NCBI GenBank assembly: GCA_023417775.1
Contig: JAEZEJ010000140.1
Coordinates: forward strand, 1-27,049
Direction of reading: 5' to 3'
From: Actinomycetes bacterium
Lineage (GTDB): Bacteria; Actinomycetota; Actinomycetes; Propionibacteriales; Nocardioidaceae
DNA length: 27,049 nt
Under the pieces are notes generated by a model that searched no databases, was not told where the DNA came from, and saw only the letters and a list, made by a program, of their open reading frames with translations. Position numbers and translations under genes: made by a program. Shown piece after piece: positions 7,597 through 14,428 of this stretch. Within the stretch, counting starts at the first letter, position 1, and every line of letters starts with the position of its first letter.

Positions 7597-8633
7597 GACA
7601 GGACCGGCAGATCGGCTCGGGCGTTCACACAGCAGCCGGCGGGACAGTGATCGGGCCAGGCCCCGAGGTCGCCGCAGGACGGCCGGTCCGGGTCCTCGCC
7701 GCGTTCGGCCGCAGCCCGTTCCAGCACGAGCTCGCGGACCAGCTCGACGAATCCCGGATGCACCCCCGGGGTCGGCACCCGGACGAATCCGAGCCCGAGG
7801 CGATCGGCCGTCTGCGCAGCCTCGGTGTCGAGATCGTAGATGACCTCCATGTGGTCGGAGATGAAGCCGATCGGCACCACAGCGACCGATGTCACGCCGG
7901 CATCCGCCAGTTCCTCGAGGTGATCGTTGATGTCGGGCTCCAGCCACGGGATGTGCGGAGCCCCCGACCGCGAGCAGAAGGCGAGGCTGGTGGCGGTGAG
8001 CCCCAGTTCCTCGGCGACCAGTCCGGCGACGGCCTCGTGCTGGCGCAGGTACGCCCCGGCGCCGGCCCCGCCGCTCGCCTCGTTCATCGACTCGGGGATC
8101 GAGTGGGTGACGAACACGACGTGCGTCTCCGCCGGCATCGTCGTCAGGGCGGCCCGTGTCTGCTCGACGAAGGGGCCGACGAAGCCCGGATGGTTGTAGT
8201 AGTGACGGAGCTTGGCGAGCTCCACCGGCAGACCGTCCTGCGCCTCATAGAGGTTCTCCCGGTACTGGCGGCATCCCGAGTACGAGGAGTAGGCGCTGGT
8301 GACGAAGCAGACCGCGCGCCGTACGCCGTCGGCCGCCATCTGCTCGGTCGTCTCCCGCAGGTACGGGTCCCAGTTGCGGTTGCCCCAGTAGACGGGCAGG
8401 TCGATGCCGTGGGCGGCCAGATCGGCCTCGATCGCCGAGATCAGCGCGCGATTCTGGTCGTTGATGGGCGACTTCCCGCCGAAGCCGAAGTAGTGCTCGC
8501 CGACCTCCACGAGCCGCTCGCGAGGAATCCCCCGTCCCCGGGTCACATTCTCCAGGAAGGGCACCACGTCCTCGGTTCTCTCCGGGCCCCCGAAGGAGAC
8601 GAGCAGCAATGCGTCGAAGGGACGAACATCCAT
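7593..8633 (-). CDS. cpfC: Coproporphyrin ferrochelatase (haem synthesis)
   Basis: A 346-residue ferrochelatase. In actinobacteria this enzyme inserts Fe2+ into coproporphyrin III. The substrate assignment comes from the phylum, not from a residue seen here. The family opening LLLVSFGGPE is at 9-18, the catalytic His at 177 (VTHSIP), and the catalytic acid E263 in DHMEVIYDLD. A cysteine at 121 (YSGCRQYREN) and a C-terminal cluster (C320, C330, C334, C335) match the layout of [2Fe-2S] ferrochelatases known from Mycobacterium, so a cluster is likely. The ATG at 8631-8633 fits the family start. GGGAG lies about ten bases before it, and GAGAAT, seven bases before it, could be a -10. The gene is coupled to the phosphatase by ATGA. 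No other haem gene is visible. Confidence 0.94.
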   Translation of the reverse strand: MDVRPFDALLLVSFGGPERTEDVVPFLENVTRGRGIPRERLVEVGEHYFGFGGKSPINDQNRALISAIEADLAAHGIDLPVYWGNRNWDPYLRETTEQMAADGVRRAVCFVTSAYSSYSGCRQYRENLYEAQDGLPVELAKLRHYYNHPGFVGPFVEQTRAALTTMPAETHVVFVTHSIPESMNEASGGAGAGAYLRQHEAVAGLVAEELGLTATSLAFCSRSGAPHIPWLEPDINDHLEELADAGVTSVAVVPIGFISDHMEVIYDLDTEAAQTADRLGLGFVRVPTPGVHPGFVELVRELVLERAAAERGEDPDRPSCGDLGAWPDHCPAGCCVNARADLPVLS

Positions 8634-8695
8634 GGGACCGATTCTCCCATCCGTCCGGTGGCGCCCTTCCGCCGCACGACCGACACGGCCTCCCC

Positions 8696-8720
8696 CGACG
8701 GGATGATGCGAGCCCCGTCG
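8696..8720. repeat. 7-bp inverted repeat in the ferrochelatase/ABC divergent region
   Basis: CGACGGG (8696-8702) and CCCGTCG (8714-8720) form a perfect inverted repeat with an 11-base spacer, in the 141-base gap between the divergent ferrochelatase and ABC genes. It could be an operator or an RNA hairpin in either leader. At this GC content a 7-bp match can arise by chance. Confidence 0.3.
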
Positions 8721-8774
8721 AGATCGCTCCCAGCGCGGATGATCGGCGGCCGTCCCGATAGGAGACTGCTGAAT

Positions 8775-9482
8775 ATGGACATCCACGACCCGTCATCGGT
8801 GCTCGTCGCCGCCGACGTGACCAAGACCTACGGGAGCACCCGGGCCCTCGACGGTGCCTCATTGGCCGTACGAACCGGTGAGTCGCTCGCGATCATGGGA
8901 GCCTCCGGCTCGGGGAAGACGACCCTGCTGCACTGTCTCGCGGCGGTCATCGCCCCCGACTCCGGTTCGATCCGGCTCGCTGCACCGGACTCCTCGCCGA
9001 TCGAACTCGTCGGACTCGACGAGGAGGCACGTTCGCGGTTGCGCCGGACGCGGTGCGGCTTCGTCTTCCAGGAGGGGTTGCTGCTCCCCGAGCTCACCGC
9101 GCTCGAGAATGTCGCACTACCGCTCATGCTCACCGGTCACGCACGCTCGGACGCCGAGCGCGCGGCGGCACCGTGGCTCGCGGCGCTCGGACTGGGCGGC
9201 CTGGAGGATCGGCGCATCGGCCAGCTGAGCGGCGGTCAGGCCCAGCGGGTCGCCATCGCCCGGGCACAGGTGACAGGGGCGCCCGTCGTCTTCGCCGATG
9301 AGCCGACCGGCGCCCTCGACTCCGGCACCTCGTCCGAGGTGATGTCGGCGCTGCTCTCCGCGACCACCGGGCAGGGCCGCAGTCTCGTCGTCGTCACCCA
9401 CGATGCCGCGGTCGCCGGGCGCTGCGACCGCACCGTGCACATGCGCGACGGGCTTATCGTCCACGAGGAGGCCGCACGATGA
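8775..9482 (+). CDS. ABC transporter ATP-binding protein (MacB/LolD-type exporter)
   Basis: A 235-residue ATPase with all ABC motifs: Walker A GASGSGKTT (42-50), Q-loop Gln at 99, signature LSGGQ (151-155), Walker B VVFADEP (171-177), and the switch His at 209. It is of the type that pairs with FtsX-like permeases (MacB, LolD, BceA). The ATG follows GGAG at ten bases. Its stop overlaps the permease start as ATGA, so the pair forms one exporter. The substrate is unknown: family members move peptides, lipoproteins or antibiotics. There is no adjacent two-component system, which would be expected for a Bce-type antimicrobial-peptide sensor. It is divergent from ferrochelatase, so a haem- or porphyrin-related role is possible but unsupported. 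Confidence 0.93.
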   Translation: MDIHDPSSVLVAADVTKTYGSTRALDGASLAVRTGESLAIMGASGSGKTTLLHCLAAVIAPDSGSIRLAAPDSSPIELVGLDEEARSRLRRTRCGFVFQEGLLLPELTALENVALPLMLTGHARSDAERAAAPWLAALGLGGLEDRRIGQLSGGQAQRVAIARAQVTGAPVVFADEPTGALDSGTSSEVMSALLSATTGQGRSLVVVTHDAAVAGRCDRTVHMRDGLIVHEEAAR

Positions 9483-10858
9483 GCACCGCGGTCTCCGGAC
9501 CCCGCCGGATCGCCGGGCTCGTCACGCTGCTCACCCGGCCGAGCCGACAGGGTCGCGCCGCCGTCCTGCTGCCGCTGGTGGCCTTCGCGGTCACCACCGC
9601 GATCCTGCTGACCGTGGTCTCCGGCACGATGATGTTCATCACCGACGACCGGCCGGGCGACGACTTCGCGGGCGGCTACATCGTGCTCAGCCTCGCGGCG
9701 CTGCTCTTCCTGGCGGTTCCCACCGTCTCGCTGGGCGCCTCGGCCGCCCGGCTCTCGGCACGACGTCGCGACGGCCGGCTGGCCACCCTGCGGTTGCTGG
9801 GGGCGAGTACCCGCGAGGTCAGCCTGCTGACCGTGATCGAGGCGACGCTGATCGCCGTCGCCGGAAGCCTCGCCGGTGTGGCGCTCTACGGCGCGCTGCT
9901 GCCGGCCGTGGCACAGCTGCGGTTCTTCGGCGAGCGGATCGGCGTCGAGGCGATGTGGCCGGGCTGGGTCGTGCTGGTGGCCGTCCCGCTGGCCGTCGCC
10001 GTCCTCGCGGGTCTGAGCGCCGTACTCGGCCTGCGGCGAGTGCGTCTGACGCCGCTCGGTGTTCGCCAGCGCACCGATGTGCAGCGCCGGGGCCTGCGCG
10101 CCAGCGTCATCGGCCTGGTGGCCCTCGGCGTCTGCGCCCTCGTGCTGTCCCAGATCGGCATGTTCACCGCGATGCTCGGGATGGCGGCGGTCATCGTCTT
10201 CGTGCTCGGCATCTTCGGCGCAGGCCTGGCCCTGCTCAATGTGATCGGCCCGCCGATCATCGCCGCGCGTGGACGGGCACTCGCCCGCAGGGCCACCACG
10301 CCGGCGCGCTTCCTCGCCGGGCGCCAGCTCGCCGATCGGCCCGGTCCCGCCTGGCGTCGGGTGTCCGGACTGGCGATGATCTCCTTCGTCGCCGTCATCG
10401 GCGGCGTGGGGTTGGCGATGGCCGGTCAGCTGGACGAGGACGATGCCATGGTCGAGCAGGCCGTCTTCGCCGCGGACATGCGGACCGGCGTCCTGCTGAC
10501 CCTCGCCATCGCCTTCGTGATGCTCGCCTGCTCGGTCGCCGTCACCCAGGCCGCCGCCGTGCTGGACGATGCCGGTCTGATCGTGGGACTCGATCGACTG
10601 GGAATGCCGATGCGGACCTGGGAGCAGGCACGCCGCACCACCGTCCTGCTGCCGATGCGATGGGCGGCGCTCGGAGGCGCCGCCGGGGGCTTCCTGCTCG
10701 GTCTGCCGCTGATGGGGGCCGCCGTCGTGCTCACACCGACGGCGTTCCTCGTGGTCGGTGCGACCTTCCTGGGCGGCTTCGCGCTCGTACGGGTCGCGCT
10801 CAGCTCCACGCGCCCCGTCGTGACGGCCGTCCGCCGCGCCCCCGACCGCGTGCTCTGA
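9479..10858 (+). CDS. FtsX-like ABC transporter permease
   Basis: A 459-residue integral membrane permease, partner of the preceding ATPase. Hydrophobic helices begin at residue about 28. The first FtsX-like core (about 62-195) contains the coupling segment ARRRDGRLATLRLLGAS, typical of the family. A second set of helices lies at about 300-330 and 340-445, with a matching LDRLGMPMRTWEQARR coupling segment. This duplicated layout lacks a large extracytoplasmic domain, unlike MacB, so the substrate-gripping part is absent or small. The ATG overlaps the ATPase stop by four bases. A hairpin starting within the stop codon may end transcription. The substrate is unknown. Confidence 0.87.
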   Translation: MSTAVSGPRRIAGLVTLLTRPSRQGRAAVLLPLVAFAVTTAILLTVVSGTMMFITDDRPGDDFAGGYIVLSLAALLFLAVPTVSLGASAARLSARRRDGRLATLRLLGASTREVSLLTVIEATLIAVAGSLAGVALYGALLPAVAQLRFFGERIGVEAMWPGWVVLVAVPLAVAVLAGLSAVLGLRRVRLTPLGVRQRTDVQRRGLRASVIGLVALGVCALVLSQIGMFTAMLGMAAVIVFVLGIFGAGLALLNVIGPPIIAARGRALARRATTPARFLAGRQLADRPGPAWRRVSGLAMISFVAVIGGVGLAMAGQLDEDDAMVEQAVFAADMRTGVLLTLAIAFVMLACSVAVTQAAAVLDDAGLIVGLDRLGMPMRTWEQARRTTVLLPMRWAALGGAAGGFLLGLPLMGAAVVLTPTAFLVVGATFLGGFALVRVALSSTRPVVTAVRRAPDRVL

Positions 10859-10889
10859 CCACGTCTCGGAGCAGGGTGGTGCGTGGTCA
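10856..10889 (+). terminator. Possible hairpin terminator after the ABC permease
   Basis: TGACCACG (10856-10863, including the stop codon) pairs perfectly with CGTGGTCA (10882-10889) across an 18-base loop. There is no T-run. The large loop makes it weaker than the 6311-6340 hairpin. Confidence 0.35.
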
Positions 10890-10954
10890 CCCGTGCACGG
10901 ATGGCGGGTCGTCGATGACCGCACCGCCCGCAGGGACTGGAGCGCTGCGAAGCT

Positions 10955-11034
10955 CTCCGACACACCTGTTCGCCTCCGACATCGTGCCCGGCGGCGACAC
11001 TACGATGACAAGAAGTCGATGAAGTGTCGGAGGC
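10955..11034. repeat. Three copies of a CTCCGACA octamer around the sepH promoter
   Basis: CTCCGACA occurs at 10955-10962 and again at 10974-10981 as a direct repeat 19 bp apart. Its inverse, TGTCGGAG, is at 11025-11032. The second and third copies extend to a perfect 10-bp inverted repeat (GCCTCCGACA at 10972-10981 and TGTCGGAGGC at 11025-11034). The right-hand arm contains the sepH ribosome site GGAGG, and the pair brackets the candidate -10. This could be a set of operators or, if transcription starts far enough upstream, an RNA stem hiding the ribosome site. Confidence 0.4.
11001..11006 (+). promoter_or_regulatory. Candidate -10 element (TACGAT) for sepH
   Basis: TACGAT fits TANNNT and would give a leader of roughly 27 bases before the sepH ATG, which has its own GGAGG ribosome site. 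No clear -35 is visible. Confidence 0.4.
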
Positions 11035-11039
11035 TTTAG

Positions 11040-11960
11040 ATGCGAGATCTCGCCCTGGTGGGCACGAGCGAGGACGGTCGTTACCTCGTCGCTCGCGATC
11101 CTGCATCCGGCGCGCGCTTCCGGCTACGCGTGGACGGCCGTCTCAGCGGCATGATCGATCGCGTGACCGGAGCCGGTCAGCGTTCCCCCGGCCAGTTGGA
11201 GATCCCGATGGAGAGTTCCCTCAGCCCCCGTGACATCCAGGCGCGCATCCGCCGTGGCGAGAGCATCGAGCAGGTCGCCGAGGCGGCCGGTACATCGGTC
11301 GATCAGATCCGCGGTTTCGCGACGCCGGTCATCGCCGAGCGCGAGCACATGGTGGATCAGGCACGTGCCACGTCGGTGCGGCGCAAGCACGTCAGCGGCA
11401 CTCCCGTGGCGCTCGGTGCACTGGTCGACGACGCCCTGCTGGCTCGCACCGTCACCCCCGAGGATGTCGCCTGGGACGCCTGGCGGCGCGAGGACGGCCG
11501 CTGGACCGTCCAGCTGGTCCTCCCCGATGCCACCACCGCTCGTTTCTGCTTCGACCACAAGAGCCGCTACGTCCTCGCCGATGACGAGACCGCGCGGGAT
11601 CTGGTGGGCGATCTGACCTCCGAGGACTCCCTCGACATGGCGATCGCCGATGCCGTGCGCTCCACGGTGGAGGCGCCCTCGGATGATGCCGACCGCGAGG
11701 TCACCGAGCAGATCATCGACGATCATGCTCCCGTGCACTCGCTCAAGGAGGCGCGCGATCGCCGCGCCCTCGAGCAGCTGTCTCTCGACGACGCCCCGGC
11801 CGCTCCCCCGGCCGACGAGACCGACACCGCCGACTCGTCCTCCGAGGAGGCAGAGGATGGGCACATCGCCGTGCCCGACACTCCGTCGCCGCGCAAGAAG
11901 AACTCGCGTCGCAGCGTGCCGAGCTGGGACGAGATCATGTTCGGCGGCAAGCGCGACTGA
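11040..11960 (+). CDS. sepH: Septation protein SepH (DUF3071)
   Basis: A 306-residue division protein. In Streptomyces and Mycobacterium SepH binds FtsZ and promotes Z-ring assembly. The conserved N-terminal DUF3071 domain spans about 1-170 and contains a helix-turn-helix-like stretch at about 61-100 (SPRDIQARIRRGESIEQVA). An acidic, disordered linker follows. The protein ends in the invariant family tail SVPSWDEIMFGGKRD (292-306). The ATG is preceded six bases upstream by GGAGG. The gene stands alone, with repeats both before and after it. The linker (about 175-285) is Asp/Glu/Pro-rich and shorter than in Streptomyces SepH. Confidence 0.95.
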   Translation: MRDLALVGTSEDGRYLVARDPASGARFRLRVDGRLSGMIDRVTGAGQRSPGQLEIPMESSLSPRDIQARIRRGESIEQVAEAAGTSVDQIRGFATPVIAEREHMVDQARATSVRRKHVSGTPVALGALVDDALLARTVTPEDVAWDAWRREDGRWTVQLVLPDATTARFCFDHKSRYVLADDETARDLVGDLTSEDSLDMAIADAVRSTVEAPSDDADREVTEQIIDDHAPVHSLKEARDRRALEQLSLDDAPAAPPADETDTADSSSEEAEDGHIAVPDTPSPRKKNSRRSVPSWDEIMFGGKRD

Positions 11961-11978
11961 CGCCGGCCTGCTCGGCTC

Positions 11979-12101
11979 GCAGCGGTAGACCAGCGCCATC
12001 CACCCTCCCCGCAGCGGTAGCTCACCAACCCCATCCACCCTCGATGAGGTTGATCAGCCACCGCCACCAGCAGCGAGAGATTGACCAACCACCTCCAAGG
12101 G
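11979..12101. repeat. Cluster of imperfect ~32-bp intergenic repeats between sepH and tdk
   Basis: Two clear copies share GCAGCGGTAG followed by CCATCCACCCTC (11979-12007 and 12011-12042). A third, diverged copy starts GCAGCGAGAG at 12070 and keeps ACCAACC and a CACCTCCA end. A GATGAGGTTGATCA segment lies between copies two and three. The cluster fills the whole gap between convergent sepH and tdk. It has no coding potential that I can support, and it may be a dispersed extragenic element or act as a transcription end. Confidence 0.6.
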
Positions 12102-12107
12102 CGGCCG

Positions 12108-12758
12108 TCAGGTGAAGGGCAGGACGTCCGGCGACAGTGCACCGGCCTGGGCTCGCGCGGCGGTCATCCGACGACGATGATGGCGGCGGCAGAGCACCTC
12201 GTACCCCACGACCGCGGGCGCCGCCTCCGGCTCGACATCGCCGACGACGATCACGTCTCCCTCCAGCACCATCTCACCGTTCTCCGTGCGGGCATTGTGC
12301 GTCGCTCGCGCCCCGCACCAGCACAGCGCCTCCACCTGGAGCGTCAGCACCCGGTCGGCGAGCTCGACCAGCCGCGCCGAGCCGTCGAAGAGCGTGGTGC
12401 GGAAGTCGGTGAGGATGCCGAAGCAGAACACGTCCAGGTCCAGTTCGTCGGCGATCTTGGCCAGCTCGTCGATCTGCCACGGCGCGTAGAACTGGGCCTC
12501 GTCGCAGACCAGATAGTCCACGGTGCCGCCGTGGCTCAGTACATCGACCACGTAATGCCAGAACCGCAGATCATCGGTGACCTCCACCGCCTCCGCCGAC
12601 AGGCCCAGCCGGCTCGACAGGGTGGATTCGCCGGCACGGTCGTGCGAGGTGAAGATGACGCCGCGCCGTCCCCGGGCTCGGTGATTGTGATCGACTTGAA
12701 GCGCCAGTGTGCTCTTGCCGGAGTCCATCGTGCCGCAGTAGAAGACCAGTTCCGCCAT
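12108..12758 (-). CDS. tdk: Thymidine kinase (type II)
   Basis: A 216-residue salvage enzyme that phosphorylates thymidine to dTMP with ATP. It has the P-loop GTMDSGKST (9-17), the catalytic Glu in DEAQF (86-90), and a structural zinc site formed by C146, C148, C190 and H193. The length and CWCGARATHNAR segment fit actinobacterial enzymes. The GAGGTG ribosome site overlaps the stop codon of the upstream phosphatase, and only nine bases separate the genes, so it is the last gene of the acetyltransferase-DUF5998-phosphatase-tdk unit. With dut in the same window it contributes to dTTP supply, though the two genes are not co-transcribed. Confidence 0.96.
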   Translation of the reverse strand: MAELVFYCGTMDSGKSTLALQVDHNHRARGRRGVIFTSHDRAGESTLSSRLGLSAEAVEVTDDLRFWHYVVDVLSHGGTVDYLVCDEAQFYAPWQIDELAKIADELDLDVFCFGILTDFRTTLFDGSARLVELADRVLTLQVEALCWCGARATHNARTENGEMVLEGDVIVVGDVEPEAAPAVVGYEVLCRRHHRRRMTAARAQAGALSPDVLPFT

Positions 12759-12767
12759 GGATACACC

Positions 12768-13853
12768 TCAGTTCGACAGGAGGACCGGGATCCGCGTCTC
12801 GGCCGGGGTGATCGAGCCGTGGAAACCGCGGAGACCGAGCTCGATGCGGAAGTGCCGTGAGGAGAACACCGCGAAATCGCCGAGGGAGGCCACGACGACA
12901 TCGCCGAAGCGCCCCCGTACCGCCGGATCGAGGGGGCCGAACCAGCGTTCTGCCGCCTCCTCGCGTTCGAGCACGATGGCCCGATCGCCCAACCGGTCGC
13001 GCCATCGCCGGGCGACCTCGGCCTCCGCGCCGGTGCTCGTGTAGAGGTGACGGAACCGGGCTTCCCCGGCGAGCAGCTGCACCCCCTCCAGCAGCTCGGG
13101 GTGGTCCTCGACATCGAAGCGCCCGTCGGCCGGCAGGTCGATCATGCCGTGGTCGGCCGTCACCAGGAGCACCACGTCGCTCGGCAGCTCGGACCGCAGC
13201 TCGGCGATCTCACCGTCGATTGTCGTCAGCATGTCGCGCCACTCCGGGGAGTCGACGCCCTTGCCGTGGCCGGTGTGATCGAGCCGTCCCTCATAGGCGT
13301 AGACGAAGGTGCGGTGCGGCCCCTGGCTCGCCTCGACCACCGCCTCCAGACGCTCCCAGGGCCGGTCCACCCCGATGAAGGGCACGTCACGTTGGCTGCA
13401 CAGGGTCAGTCCGCTGTCGGCGAAGCGCGACTCGTTGACCACCGTGACCGCGATGCCGTCATCGCGCAGCCTCGCCGGCATCGCGCGATGCGGCTGCCAC
13501 TCGCGCGGATCGACATCGGCATTCCAGCTGAGCGTGTTCAGGATCTGCCGGGTGCCGGGCACCCGGCAGGAGTATCCGGCCATGCCGTGGACGCCCGGGC
13601 GCAGGCCCGTGCCCAAGGACGTCAGGCTGACCGAGGTGGTCGACGGGATCGCCGACTCGACCCCGTCGACGGAGGCGAGCCCGTTGAGCCACGGAGCCAG
13701 CCGCTCGTGCTCGCGCAGCAGCGACTCCCCCATGCCGTCGACCACCAGCACGACATAGCCGCGGGCCGGAGGCAGTTCGATGGCGTTCGGGAGCCCCTCG
13801 GCCCCGAGCGCCGTCCCGACCGAACCGAGAAGCTCGTGGATGCCTGCGCTCAT
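12768..13853 (-). CDS. Alkaline-phosphatase superfamily protein, nucleotide pyrophosphatase/phosphodiesterase type
   Basis: A 361-residue predicted cytoplasmic hydrolase of the type I phosphodiesterase (NPP) group. The two-metal site is complete: D39 (VVDGMGE), nucleophile Thr at 72 or 73 (PSTTSVS), D192/H196 (LDHTGHGKG), D234/H235 (TADHGM), and H345 (FHGS). No signal peptide is visible, unlike secreted NPPs. It would cleave a phosphodiester or phosphate ester. The substrate is unknown. The ATG overlaps the DUF5998 stop as ATGA and tdk follows after nine bases. It is often annotated simply as alkaline phosphatase family or nucleotide pyrophosphatase. Its cytoplasmic location and the tdk neighbour make a nucleotide substrate plausible, but that is inference. 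Confidence 0.9.
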   Translation of the reverse strand: MSAGIHELLGSVGTALGAEGLPNAIELPPARGYVVLVVDGMGESLLREHERLAPWLNGLASVDGVESAIPSTTSVSLTSLGTGLRPGVHGMAGYSCRVPGTRQILNTLSWNADVDPREWQPHRAMPARLRDDGIAVTVVNESRFADSGLTLCSQRDVPFIGVDRPWERLEAVVEASQGPHRTFVYAYEGRLDHTGHGKGVDSPEWRDMLTTIDGEIAELRSELPSDVVLLVTADHGMIDLPADGRFDVEDHPELLEGVQLLAGEARFRHLYTSTGAEAEVARRWRDRLGDRAIVLEREEAAERWFGPLDPAVRGRFGDVVVASLGDFAVFSSRHFRIELGLRGFHGSITPAETRIPVLLSN

Positions 13854-14428
13854 CGTCCCGCCGGCGCGACCTGCGTGGTGGCCGCCGAGAGCTGACGAGA
13901 GAACTCCAGCAACCGCTCCACCGCGGCACCGCCGTCGGCGGCGCTGCTCAGCCGGAGGGTGAAGTCATCGCCGGTGACGCTGCCCGAGTAGCCGTGATCG
14001 GCATCGCAGTTGGGGTCGTCGCAGCGGGCCGGTTCGAGCTCCACGCGCGAGATCACGCCCCAGGAGACCGTCATCACGGCCTCTTCGAGCTGCTGGCTGT
14101 GGGCCGCCACCATCCGCGTGACCAGCACCGATCCGACGCGGGACAGTGCGATCGCCTCGGCCGTGGTGGAGGTGTAGGGGCGTGGCAGCAGATCGTCGCC
14201 CGGGTGCTCGTCGGTGTGCGCCACGATCATCCGGCTCGGCGTCAGCACCAGCACCGTCATGTGCCGGCGGATCTCCTCGCGATCGAAGGTCGGCTCATGG
14301 TGGACCACGAAGGCACGGGTCTGCTCCCCCGCGAGGGCGTCGCGGATGCCCGCGGCCACGATCTCGGGGTAGTAGCCGGCCCGCGAGATCTCGGCGAAGA
14401 GGTCATCGGAACGATCCAGAGAACTCAC
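13850..14428 (-). CDS. DUF5998 family protein
   Basis: A 192-residue soluble protein that I recognise as DUF5998. Some actinobacterial genomes label it a phosphodiesterase without evidence I know of. Visible landmarks are RAGYYPEIV (16-24), the central FVVHHEPTFDREE segment, LVLTPSRMIVAHTDEH, and a C-terminal CDDPNCDADHGY motif whose Cys/His residues may bind metal. The GTG start overlaps the acetyltransferase stop as GTGA, which decides the start against a longer upstream frame. Its stop overlaps the phosphatase start as ATGA. Being coupled on both sides suggests it acts with the acetyltransferase fusion or the phosphatase, but no catalytic motif can be named. Confidence 0.85.
   Translation of the reverse strand: MSSLDRSDDLFAEISRAGYYPEIVAAGIRDALAGEQTRAFVVHHEPTFDREEIRRHMTVLVLTPSRMIVAHTDEHPGDDLLPRPYTSTTAEAIALSRVGSVLVTRMVAAHSQQLEEAVMTVSWGVISRVELEPARCDDPNCDADHGYSGSVTGDDFTLRLSSAADGGAAVERLLEFSRQLSAATTQVAPAGR

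Noticed and set aside
9236..10963. Long minus-strand open frame (575 residues) opposite the ABC permease
   Set aside because: Composition is extreme in Asp, Gln, His and Arg with no hydrophobic core, the usual shadow of a GC-rich membrane-protein gene on the other strand.
11979..12101. Possible CRISPR array
   Set aside because: The repeat copies are imperfect and adjacent, with no unique spacers of constant length and no cas genes nearby.
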